From NCBI GenBank assembly GCA_963777095.1, contig CAVZOY010000002.1:310001-374000 (forward strand): a stretch of DNA of 64,000 bases, read 5' to 3'. The first letter of the stretch is position 1, and the number at the start of each line of letters is the position of its first letter. The notes beneath the pieces are model-generated. The model ran no database searches, was not told where the DNA came from, and saw only the letters and a list, made by a program, of their open reading frames with translations. Shown here piece after piece: positions 29,572 to 37,900 of the stretch. The DNA comes from CAVZOY01 sp963777095. Its GTDB lineage: Bacteria; Actinomycetota; Actinomycetes; Mycobacteriales; Geodermatophilaceae. The position numbers and the translations under genes were made by a program.

Positions 29572-29616
29572 GTCGGAGTGGATCGGCAGGGGTCACGCCC
29601 GCCGATCCACTCCGAC
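29572..29616 (-). terminator. Terminator after xylA, 16-bp stem
   Basis: Arms 29572-29587 and 29601-29616 (GTCGGAGTGGATCGGC and its complement) with a 13-base loop, ten bases past the xylA stop. The outer half repeats CGGAGTGGAT seen in the terminator at 21975. Confidence 0.75.
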
Positions 29617-29625
29617 GGGGCAGGG

Positions 29626-30791
29626 TCAGCGGACGCCGAGCAGGTGCTCCATCGCCAGCTGGTCGACCCGCTCGAAGTGCAGCCCGCGCTCGCCCAGGGC
29701 CTTCGGGTCGTGCGCCTCGGCCCGCAGGTCGTCGAGCGACTCGCCCTCGCCGAGCGTGGGCACGGCGAGCTCGGCGACCCGGGCGACGTCCAGCGCCTCG
29801 GCCACCTCCGGGTCGGCCCGGAAGGCCTGCACCTTCTCCCGGAGGATCAGGTAGTTGCGCATGCAGGCGCGGGCGGTCTCCCAGACGCCCTCGATGTTCT
29901 CGGTCCGCGGCGGCTTGTAGTCGAAGTGCAGGTAGCCGTCGTACGACACTGCCGGTGCCCGCGCCGAGCAGGGCGTCGACGGTCCAGAACGCGCCGCGCA
30001 GGTTGCCCGCGCCGAAGCGGAGGTCCTGGTCGAAGCGCGGACCGTGCTGGCCGTTGAGGTCGACGTGGAAGAGCTTGCCGTGCCACAGCGCCTGCGAGAT
30101 GCCCTGGGCGAAGTTCAGCCCGGCCATCTCCTCGTGCCCGACCTCGGGGTTGAGGCCGACGCGCTCCGGCTCGTCGAGCTCGTTGATGAAGGCGAGCGCG
30201 TGGCCGATGGTCGGCAGCAGGATGTCGCCGCGCGGCTCGTTCGGCTTGGGCTCCAGCGCGAAGCGGATGTCGTAGCCCTTGTCCCGCACGTAGGCGCAGA
30301 GCAGGTCCAGCCCCTCCTTGTACCGGTCGAGCGCCGCGGCGACGTCCTTGCTGCCGCCGGACTCCGCGCCCTCGCGGCCGCCCCACAGCACGTAGGTGCG
30401 CGCGCCGAGCTCGGCGGCCAGGTCGATGTTGCGCAGCACCTTGGCGACCGCGTACCGGCGGACGGCGCGGTCGTTGGCCGTCAGGCCGCCGTCCTTGAAC
30501 ACCGGGGCGCCGAACAGGTTCGTCGTGGCCATCTCGACGCCCATGCCGGTCTCGGCCAGCGCCTTCGTGAACCGCTCGAGGGTCGCCTCGCGCGTCGCGT
30601 CGTCCGGAACCAGGTCGTCGTCGTGGAACGTGATGGCGGCGGCGCCCAGCTCGGCGAGGCGGTGCACCGCCTCCACCGGGTCCAGCGGCGGGCGCACCGC
30701 GTCCGCCGAAGACGTCGACGCCCTGCCAGCCCACGGTCCACAGACCGAAGCTGAACCTGTCGTCCTTGCCGGGGGTGTAGCTGTCGGTCAC
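29626..30791 (-). CDS. xylA: Xylose isomerase, two insertions in this sequence
   Basis: Xylose isomerase of about 387 residues, the normal length, interconverting D-xylose and D-xylulose. It opens DRFSFGLWTVGWQGVDVFG and continues DAVRPPLDPVEAVHRLAELG. Catalytic TFHDDDL, metal site ALEPKPNEPRGD, NPEVGHEEM, VDLNGQ and the late FDYKPPRTE are all present. Two extra bases (near 30704 and 29949) shift the frame; the length of 1,166 nt (3n+2) agrees. It follows the second ROK gene by 16 bp on the same strand, so repressor and enzyme form one transcript, divergent from xylB. GTG 30791 is the likelier start; ATG 30806 is in frame. Confidence 0.85.
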
Positions 30792-30807
30792 TTCTGCGCC
30801 ATCCACT

Positions 30808-32113
30808 TCATCGTCGGGCGGGAGGGGTCGGGGTTGCAGGGACGAGGCCCGCGGGGGTCGCGGGCACGAGGGTGGGGTCGGCGAACACCGAGTCGAGGGC
30901 GACGTGGGCGCCGCCCCGCACGGCGGCGGTGAAGCCCATCCGGGACAGCGTGACGCGCGCGCCGCCGAGGCCGGGCCCGAAGACCCGCGCGGCCAGCTCG
31001 CCGTTCAGCGGCGTCATCAGGAACCGGCCGAGGACGGCGAAGTAGCCGCCCAGGACGACGACGCGCGGGATTGAAGACGTTGATGAGCAGGGCGACGCCG
31101 ATGCCGAGGGAGACACCCACCCGGTGCAGGGCGTCCAGGGTGCGCCGGTCCCCCGCCACGGCCCGCCGCTCGATCTCCGCGAGCCGCGCCTCGAGGTCGC
31201 GCTCGGGGTCGTGCACCGGGTCGTCGTCGTCCGCGGCGTCGCGCAGCAGCGCGTTCAGGCCGACGGTGGTCTCCCAGCAGCCGCGACGTCCGCAGCCGCA
31301 GACCTGGTCCGGGTCGCCCAGGGACACGTGACCGACCTCGCCGGAGAAGCCGTTGGCCCCGCGCAGCAGCGTGCCCGCGACGATGACGCCGCCGCCGACG
31401 CCCACCTCGCCGGTCACGTAGACCAGGTCGGTCGCCCCGGCCTCGTCGCCCATGGCCCACTCGGCGATGGCGGCCAGGTTCGCGTCGTTCTCGACGCGGA
31501 TCGCGAAGGCGGCGTCGGGCAGCCGGCGGCGCAGCCCGGTGACGACGTCGACGCCCTCCCAGTGCAGGTTGGGCGCCAGGGTGGCGACGCCGATGGCGCT
31601 CTCGACCAGGCCGGGCACCGCGACGGTGAGCCCCACGGGGGTGGCACCGGTGGCGGTGGTGGCGTCCATCGCGGCGCCGACCAGACAGGCCACCTCGTCC
31701 AGCGTCCCCTCGGCGCCGAGCGCAGGGACGTCGTGGGCCACCATCCGCTCGAAGAGCACCTCGCCGCGCAGGTCGAGCACGATGCACGCGAGGAAGTCGA
31801 CGTTCAGCTCGACGCCGATCCCGCAGGCACCGCAGCCGGCCAGTTCGACGATCACTCCGGGCCGCCCGACCGACCCGGCCCGCTCGACGCCGCCCTCGGT
31901 CACCAGACCGCGGGCGACCAGCTCGGTGACCAGACTGGAGACGGTGGCCTTGTTCAGGCCGGTGTCCTGGGCGATGCGGGCCCGCGACCGCGGGCCGGCC
32001 GCGCGCAGGTGGCGCAGGACGAGCCCGAGATTGCTCCGCCGGACGGTGGCCTGGTCGGCAGGTCCGGCCGGGGCGTGCGCGTGCACCGCCGCGGGGGCGG
32101 GCGATTCGGACAT
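30808..32113 (-). CDS. ROK-family regulator (XylR-like), one insertion
   Basis: About 434 residues. The winged-helix domain has the recognition segment LNKATVSSLVTELVARGLV near residue 50. The ROK kinase-like fold follows: GIGVELNVDFLACIVLDL, VENDANLAAIAEW, and the zinc site GHVSLGDPDQVCGCGRRGCWE. An extra C in a CC run near 31069 separates INVFNP from RVVVLGGYFAVLGRF; 1,306 nt (3n+1) fits. ATG 32113 follows GGGAGC. It shares a 215-bp regulatory region with divergent xylB, an arrangement typical of xylose repressors. Confidence 0.85.
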
Positions 32114-32160
32114 GCACGCTCCCGACATCGATGGGCGGCTCATTCGTCGGCCGGGCCAAC

Positions 32161-32189
32161 AAACTAGGGAGACCCGCGTCACTGGTCAA
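32161..32189 (-). promoter_or_regulatory. Promoter of the ROK-xylA operon
   Basis: On the minus strand TTGACC (32189-32184), exactly 17 bases, then TAGTTT (32166-32161). The -10 overlaps the AT-rich AACAAACTA, which resembles a half-site of ROK operators (from memory), so autoregulation is plausible. Confidence 0.55.
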
Positions 32190-32233
32190 CCGCTACGCAC
32201 AGCCTCCTCCTCAGACCGCTCGTCGGGGCGATG

Positions 32234-32263
32234 TTGCCCGCACCACACCGAGGGCCATACGTT
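32234..32263 (+). promoter_or_regulatory. Candidate promoter of xylB
   Basis: TTGCCC (32234-32239), an 18-base spacer and TACGTT (32258-32263), facing xylB. It lies 45 bp from the opposing ROK-xylA promoter, so one operator could control both directions. Confidence 0.45.
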
Positions 32264-32328
32264 GCGGCTCCCGACGAACGACCTGGAGGCTCCGTGCGCC
32301 CGCCTTCCTGCCCGTCCGGTTCGCGCCG

Positions 32329-33748
32329 ATGAGTCTGGTGGCGGGCGTCGACACGTCCACCCAGGGCTGCAAGGTCGTCGTCCGCGACGCCGACTCGGGC
32401 GAGCTGGTGCGCGAGGGCCGCGCGCCCCACCCGCCGGGCACCGAGGTCGACCCGCAGGCGTGGTCCGACGCGCTCGACGCGGCCGTGCGGCTCGCCGGCG
32501 GTCTCGACGACGTGGCCGCGGTCGTCCGTCGGCGGGCAGCAGCACGGCATGGTCTGCCTCGACGACGACGGCCGCATCGTCCGCCCGGCGCTGCTCTGGA
32601 ACGACGTCCGCTCGGCCGGAGCCGCGGCCGACCTGGTCGCCGAGCTCGGCGACGGCGACGTGACCGCGGGCGCGCAGGCGTGGGCGGACGCCGTCGGCGT
32701 CGTCCCGGTCGCCTCGTTCACCGGGTCCAAGCTGCGCTGGCTGGCCGACGCCGAGCCGCACTCCGCCGACCGCACGGCGGCGGTCTGCCTCCCCCACGAC
32801 TGGCTGACCTGGCGGCTGGCCGGGGCCCCCGGCCTCGACGCGCTCACCACCGACCGCGGCGACGCCAGCGGCACCGCGTACTGGTCGGCGCGCACCGGCG
32901 AGTACCGCTTCGACCTGCTGGAGCTGGCGCTGCGCGGACGCCGTCCGCACGTGCCCCGGGTGGCCGGGCCGGCCGAGGTCGTGGGCACGCTGGCGGGGTC
33001 GGACGCCGTGCTCGGCCCGGGCTCCGGCGACAACGCGGCCGCGGCTCTGGGCGTCGCGGCACAGGAGGGCGACGTCGTCGTCTCGATCGGCACCTCCGGC
33101 GTCGTCTCGGCGGTCACCACCACCGCGGTGGCCGACCCGACCGGGATCGTCGCCGGCTTCGCCGACGCCACCGGCCGGCACCTGCCGCTGGTGGCCACCC
33201 TGAACGCGGCGCGCGTGCTCGACGCCGCCGTGATGCTGCTCGGCGTCGACCACCACACGCTGTCGGAGCTGGCGCTGGCGGCGCCCCCCGGCGCCGAAGG
33301 ACTGGTCCTGGTGCCCTACCTGGAGGGCGAGCGGACGCCGAACCTGCCCGCCGCGACCGGCTCGGTGCACGGGCTGACGATCCGCACCTCCACCCCGGCG
33401 CACTGGGCGCGGGCCGCGGTCGAGGGGCTGCTCTGCGGGCTGGCCGACGGCGTCGACGCGCTGGTGTCGAACGGCGTCGAGGTGCGGCGGATCGTGCTCG
33501 TCGGCGGCGGCGCGCGCTCCGAGGCGGTGCAGCGGCTGGCCCCCGCGGTGCTGGGCCGGCCGGTCGTCGTCCCGCCGCCCGGCGAGTACGTCGCCGACGG
33601 CGCGGCCCGGCAGGCCGCGTGGGCGCTGTCCGGGGAGGCGGCGCCGCCGGAGTGGGCGCAGCCGGGTGTCCGGCTGGTGGAGGCCGATCCGACGCCGCAG
33701 GTGCGCGCGCGCTACGCGGAGGTGCGCGGGCGAACCGACGGCCAGTAG
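32329..33748 (+). CDS. xylB: Xylulokinase, one insertion
   Basis: FGGY-family kinase of about 472 residues that phosphorylates D-xylulose. It opens LVAGVDTSTQGCKVVV. The xylulokinase motif SVGGQQHGMVCLDD appears once an extra G near 32523 is removed. ALLWNDVRS, GSGDNAAAALG, SIGTSGVVSAV and the ATP-binding IVLVGGGARSEAVQ follow. The 1,420-nt length (3n+1) fits one insertion. ATG 32329 has only a weak ribosome site. It is divergent from the ROK-xylA operon. Together XylA and XylB deliver xylulose 5-phosphate to the pentose phosphate pathway. Confidence 0.9.
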
Positions 33749-33752
33749 AAGG

Positions 33753-33803
33753 ACCACCCTTCCCCCCACGCCTCGCACGCTCGGCGCGGGCCCCTGAAGG
33801 GTG
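33753..33803. terminator. Probable bidirectional terminator between xylB and the glycosidase gene
   Basis: CCACCCTTC (33753-33761) pairs with GAAGGGTGG (33795-33803), nine base pairs around a GC-rich loop that may fold further. It sits five bases after the xylB stop and ten before the convergent stop. The right flank in the plus direction ends in GTTTC, a minimal T run. Confidence 0.55.
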
Positions 33804-33812
33804 GCCGTTTCA

Positions 33813-34976
33813 TCACGTCGCGAGGCAGCGCGGGACGTCCTCGGCCCAGCGGGCCCAGGGAGGCAGGTCGGCGCGGTAGGCCTCGGCGAGCGGGGCCGTG
33901 CGCAGGGCCCGCCAGTCGACGGCGGGCAGGTCGCGGTCCGGCGGCAGCTCGCGCTCGACCCAGGCGACCATGCCCAGCCGGGGCAGCCGCTCGGTCAGCG
34001 ACGGGTCGAAGGCCTGCCGCCACCAGGAGCGCTTGATCGCCCGTTCCGACGAGCCGACGGCGGCGGGTGCCCACAGCGCTCCGGTCTCGGGCAGCGCGAA
34101 GGGCTTGTCGTAGCCGTCGGCGTAGGTGGCGTAGAAGTCCGGCAGCCCGCGGTCGTCGCCGCCCAGGCCGTCGTAGGTGCCGGTCAGCTGCGCGACCAGC
34201 TTGCCCGGCTCGGGAACGGCGTTCTCGCCCCACGGCCAGGTGCTGCCCCAGTGGAACAGCGACAGCCCGACCCAGTCGACGACGTCGGCGCCCGGCCAGT
34301 ACGGCGAGTACGGATCGTCGGCGCGGGTGACCGCGCCGTCGCCGTCGACGTCGAGCACCGCCTCGTCGCGGGGATCCTGCAGGTCGGCGACGAACGGGTA
34401 GCCGCCGCCGTAGGCCGGCGCCCACAGGGTCGCGGTGCCCGGCGCCTCCCGCTCCAGGGCGTCGGCGATCCGGCGGAACGCGGCGACGAAGGCGGTGGGC
34501 TGCTGGCCCCAGCGGTACCAGTGACCGTTCATCTCGGGGCCGAAGCGGACGACCACGGGCACGCCGCGGCGGTTGTAGCCGTCGAGCCGGATGGCCAGCT
34601 CCTCGGCGACGTCGTCGGTGACGACGTCGAGGCCCCGGTACGGCTCGAGGGTGAGCAGCAGGATGCCGCGGGCGTCGACGAGCCGGTCGACCAGCGCGTT
34701 GACCTGCCGCCGGTCGTCGGTGCGCATCGGCACCTCGACGGCGGTCCCGACGACGGCCGGTCGCCGGCCGAGCGTGGAGGCGTAGGAGTCGAGCGTCGCG
34801 CCCTCGGCGTCCAGATGTGCGCCCACCCAGGCACCGTCGTCCGGCACCAGAGCGGCGGCCGGGACCGGCGCGCAGACGGCGCCGTCGTCCCCGGAGGCCG
34901 CCCCGCCACAGCCGGCCAGCAGCAGGCCGGTCAGGGTCAGCGGAACGGTCAGCAGACGCAGTCGACGACGGTGCAC
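33813..34976 (-). CDS. GH26-like (beta-mannanase family) lipoprotein
   Basis: A 387-residue exported protein with lipobox LLAGC (Cys23). The catalytic domain resembles GH26: the mid-protein VVRFGPEMNGHWYRWG carries the expected general acid Glu, and TATLWAPAYGGG and VVDWVGLSLFHWGSTWPWGEN are typical. DVDGDGAVTRADD looks like a calcium loop. The nucleophile should be the Glu of ALPETGALW or of the nearby GSSERAIKRSWW. It would hydrolyse a beta-mannan or related glycan at the cell surface, which fits the sugar-uptake genes to its left. A non-catalytic relative is possible. Intact. Confidence 0.7.
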   Translation of the reverse strand: MHRRRLRLLTVPLTLTGLLLAGCGGAASGDDGAVCAPVPAAALVPDDGAWVGAHLDAEGATLDSYASTLGRRPAVVGTAVEVPMRTDDRRQVNALVDRLVDARGILLLTLEPYRGLDVVTDDVAEELAIRLDGYNRRGVPVVVRFGPEMNGHWYRWGQQPTAFVAAFRRIADALEREAPGTATLWAPAYGGGYPFVADLQDPRDEAVLDVDGDGAVTRADDPYSPYWPGADVVDWVGLSLFHWGSTWPWGENAVPEPGKLVAQLTGTYDGLGGDDRGLPDFYATYADGYDKPFALPETGALWAPAAVGSSERAIKRSWWRQAFDPSLTERLPRLGMVAWVERELPPDRDLPAVDWRALRTAPLAEAYRADLPPWARWAEDVPRCLAT

Positions 34977-35146
34977 GCAACGACGGTCCCCGCTCGTAGC
35001 GTTGTGTAGTACGTCCCGCGGACGGGCGTCACCCGGGAGAGGGAGTGCCGCCGCCGACCAGCGAACCCGCCTGAGTCCGGGTGTGGCGGGGATCGCGCTC
35101 GTCCGCCGAGGTCAGCGCGCCGGTCCGATGGGAGACTGAAGTCATT

Positions 35147-36568
35147 ATGACGACATCACCAACGCAGGCGACGGACACGAGGACCACCGGCCGACCCCGC
35201 GTGGTGATCGTCGGCTCCGGATTCGGCGGTCTGTTCGCCGCCCAGGCGCTGCGCAAGGCGCCGGTCGACGTCACGCTGATCGGCAAGACCAGTCACCACC
35301 TGTTCCAGCCCCTGCTCTACCAGGTGGCCACCGGCATCCTGTCCGAGGGCGAGATCGCCCCGGCGACCCGCGAGATCCTGCGCCGGCACGAGAACACCCG
35401 CGTGGTCCTCGGTGAGGTCACCGACATCGACCTGGCCGCCCGCACGGTCACCTCGACGATCCTGGGCCGCACCACGATCTACCCGTACGACGAGCTGATC
35501 GTGGCCGCGGGCGCGGGGCAGTCCTACTTCGGCAACGACCGGTTCGCCGAGTTCGCGCCCGGCATGAAGTCCATCGACGACGCCCTCGAGCTGCGCGGCC
35601 GCATCTTCGGCGCCTTCGAGCTCGCCGAGCTGGCCACCGACCAGGAGGAGATCGACCGGCTGATGACCTTCGTGGTCGTCGGCGCCGGCCCGACCGGCGT
35701 GGAGATGGCCGGTCAGATCGCCGAGCTCGCGCACCGCACCCTGAAGAAGGACTTCCGGAACATCGACCCCCGGACCAGCCGCATCATCCTGCTCGACGCG
35801 GCGCCGTACGTGCTGCCGTCGTTCGGGGAGCGGCTCGGCGGACGCGCCCGGCGGCAGCTCAACGAGATCGGCGTCGAGGTGCAGCTCGGGGCGATGGTGA
35901 CCGATGTCGACGCCGACGGCCTGGACATCAAGGATTCCGACGGCCAGGTCCGCCGGATCAACGCGGCCACCAAGATCTGGGCGGCCGGCGTGCAGGCCAG
36001 CCCGCTGGGGAAGATGCTCGGCGAGCAGTCCGGCGCCGAGGTGGACCGGGCCGGCCGCGTGTCGGTGCTGCCGGACCTCACGCTGCCCGGGCACCCCGAG
36101 GTGCACGTCGTGGGCGACATGATGTCGCTGGACAAGCTGCCCGGCGTCGCCCAGGTGGCGATCCAGGGCGGCCGGTACGCCGCCGACCAGATCAAGCGGC
36201 GGGTGGCCGGCAAGGAGCCCACGGGCCCGTTCAGCTACTTCGACAAGGGCTCGATGGCCACGATCTCGCGGTTCCACGCGGTGGCCGACATCGGGAAGTT
36301 CAAGTTCGAGGGCTTCATCGCCTGGATGATCTGGCTGGTCATCCACCTCTTCTACATCGTCGGGTTCAAGAGCCGGATCACCACGGTGCTGCACTGGCTG
36401 GTGAGCTTCCTCGGCCGCGGACGGTCGCAGCGGGTGGCCACCCAGCAGCAGGTCTACGGCCGGCTGGCGCTCGAGCACGCCGGGCCGGAGTTCGCCGAGT
36501 CGAAGACCGGCGGGCTCAAGGACACCGTCGTCGCCGGTGACGAGCGCAGCGGACGTCAGTCCGCCTGA
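35147..36568 (+). CDS. ndh: Type II NADH dehydrogenase (non-proton-pumping)
   Basis: A 473-residue FAD protein of the Ndh-II family that oxidises NADH and reduces quinone at the membrane without pumping protons. The FAD motif is VVIVGSGFGGLFAAQAL, the NADH motif is FVVVGAGPTGVEMAGQIAE, and HVVGDMMSLDKLPGVAQVAIQGG is the second FAD block. A C-terminal amphipathic/hydrophobic segment (FIAWMIWLVIHLFYIVGF) anchors it. ATG 35147 follows GGGAGA. An in-frame extension to 35081 is unlike the family. Intact and monocistronic, with 170 bp shared with the divergent glycosidase gene. Confidence 0.9.
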   Translation: MTTSPTQATDTRTTGRPRVVIVGSGFGGLFAAQALRKAPVDVTLIGKTSHHLFQPLLYQVATGILSEGEIAPATREILRRHENTRVVLGEVTDIDLAARTVTSTILGRTTIYPYDELIVAAGAGQSYFGNDRFAEFAPGMKSIDDALELRGRIFGAFELAELATDQEEIDRLMTFVVVGAGPTGVEMAGQIAELAHRTLKKDFRNIDPRTSRIILLDAAPYVLPSFGERLGGRARRQLNEIGVEVQLGAMVTDVDADGLDIKDSDGQVRRINAATKIWAAGVQASPLGKMLGEQSGAEVDRAGRVSVLPDLTLPGHPEVHVVGDMMSLDKLPGVAQVAIQGGRYAADQIKRRVAGKEPTGPFSYFDKGSMATISRFHAVADIGKFKFEGFIAWMIWLVIHLFYIVGFKSRITTVLHWLVSFLGRGRSQRVATQQQVYGRLALEHAGPEFAESKTGGLKDTVVAGDERSGRQSA

Positions 36569-36571
36569 CGC

Positions 36572-37729
36572 TCAGGGCGCCCTGACCAGCCCCTCGCGGA
36601 CGACCTCCTCGGCGACGGCCCGGGTATCCCCGGTCCGCAGCCAGGTGCGGCGCTGCCTGCTCGCCGAGGTGCCACGGACGAAGAGCTGCTGCACGAGGGC
36701 GCAGACCTCCTCCCACTCGCCGTGCGCGTCCAGGTCGTCCTCGAGCTCGGCGATCAGGCGGTGCACGGCCAGTCGGGCGTCGACCAGGGAGCCGAGCACC
36801 GGGTCGAACAGCTCGCCCGAGAGGCCGTGCCGGGCGGCCCGCCACCGGGCGGCGCGGAGCAGTTCGGCCCGCGGCCGCGGGCACGCCACGCCCCGGGCCG
36901 CGCGCTCGGCGAGGACCCGCACCAGCGAGCGCACCAGGGCGGCGTGCAGGACGGCGGCGTCGACGTCGGTGCACACGTCGGCCAGCCGGAACTCCAGCGT
37001 CGGCAGGTGCCACGAGGGCCGCACGTCCCAGTAGAGGTTCGAGGAGTCGGCGACGACCCCGGAGACGACCATGCCCTCGACCACCTCGCGGAAGCGGTCG
37101 GCGCTGCCGAAGTGCTCCGGGATGCCGGTGACCGGCCACCGCGACCACCAGACCGTCCGGTAGCTCTCGTACCCGGTCTCGATGCCGCCGTGGAACGGCG
37201 AGCTGCCGGTCATGGCCAGCAGCACCGGCAGGTACGGCCGCGCGCGGTCCATGACGGCGACGGCGGTCTCCAGGTCGGGGACGCCGACGTGCACGTGGCA
37301 GCCGCAGATGTCCTGCTGCAGCGCCAGGGCCGCCCAGCGCTCGACCATCGCCTCGTAGCGCGGGTCGTGGGTGATCGACTGCTGCTGCCAGGTGCCGAAC
37401 GGGTGGGTCGACGCGGCGAGGATCGCCACCCCTGCCGACTCCGCCGCGGCGACCGCCTCGAGCCGGGCACCGGTGATCTCGGCGCGGACGTCGGCCAGGG
37501 TCCGGCAGATGCCGGTCACCGTCTCCAGCTGGGAGGTGGTGATCTCGGCGTGGATGCGGCTGCCGAACTCGCGGCGCACCGCGGCCTCCGCGAGCGCCGG
37601 CCTGGGCGCCAGGGCGAAGGTGGACGGATCGACGAGGTGGAACTCCTCCTCGACCCCGATCGTGGCACCGGCGGGCTCGCGAGGTACGGCGGGTTCGCCG
37701 TCGACGGGCAGCACCGGAGACGTCGCCAC
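36572..37729 (-). CDS. Carboxylate-amine ligase / glutamate-cysteine ligase-like (YbdK, GCS2 family)
   Basis: A 385-residue GCS2-family ATP-dependent ligase. The family opening GATIGVEEEFHLVDP, the HAEITTSQLETVTGIC block, AASTHPFGTWQQQ and CGCHVHVGVPD with its metal-binding residues, and WDVRPSWHLPTLEFRLADV are all present. Such enzymes join glutamate or another acid to an amine; in actinobacteria the family includes EgtA-like and YbdK-type proteins. GTG 37729 follows GGAGGG; the frame is open to 37765. It is convergent with ndh, three bases apart. Gamma-glutamylcysteine formation is possible, but no mycothiol or ergothioneine gene is adjacent. Confidence 0.8.
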   Translation of the reverse strand: MATSPVLPVDGEPAVPREPAGATIGVEEEFHLVDPSTFALAPRPALAEAAVRREFGSRIHAEITTSQLETVTGICRTLADVRAEITGARLEAVAAAESAGVAILAASTHPFGTWQQQSITHDPRYEAMVERWAALALQQDICGCHVHVGVPDLETAVAVMDRARPYLPVLLAMTGSSPFHGGIETGYESYRTVWWSRWPVTGIPEHFGSADRFREVVEGMVVSGVVADSSNLYWDVRPSWHLPTLEFRLADVCTDVDAAVLHAALVRSLVRVLAERAARGVACPRPRAELLRAARWRAARHGLSGELFDPVLGSLVDARLAVHRLIAELEDDLDAHGEWEEVCALVQQLFVRGTSASRQRRTWLRTGDTRAVAEEVVREGLVRAP

Positions 37730-37900
37730 GCGCCCTCCACTGGGCTCGGCGGTGCACCGGTGCACCGCCCGGGTCCCCGCGACCGGGGACGGCTGAGGCC
37801 GTGCGGCACACGGTAGAGCCTGCGGCCCTGCCCCGCACCGCCCGTCCGTCCGGGGTCGAGATGGTGACGATCCGGCCGTGCCCGCGGCTTCCCGGTGGGG

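Noticed and set aside
28376..30697. A 773-residue xylose isomerase-ROK regulator fusion
   Set aside because: The open frame exists only because an indel removes the xylA stop; the two genes are separated by a 16-bp-stem terminator and the regulator has its own start.
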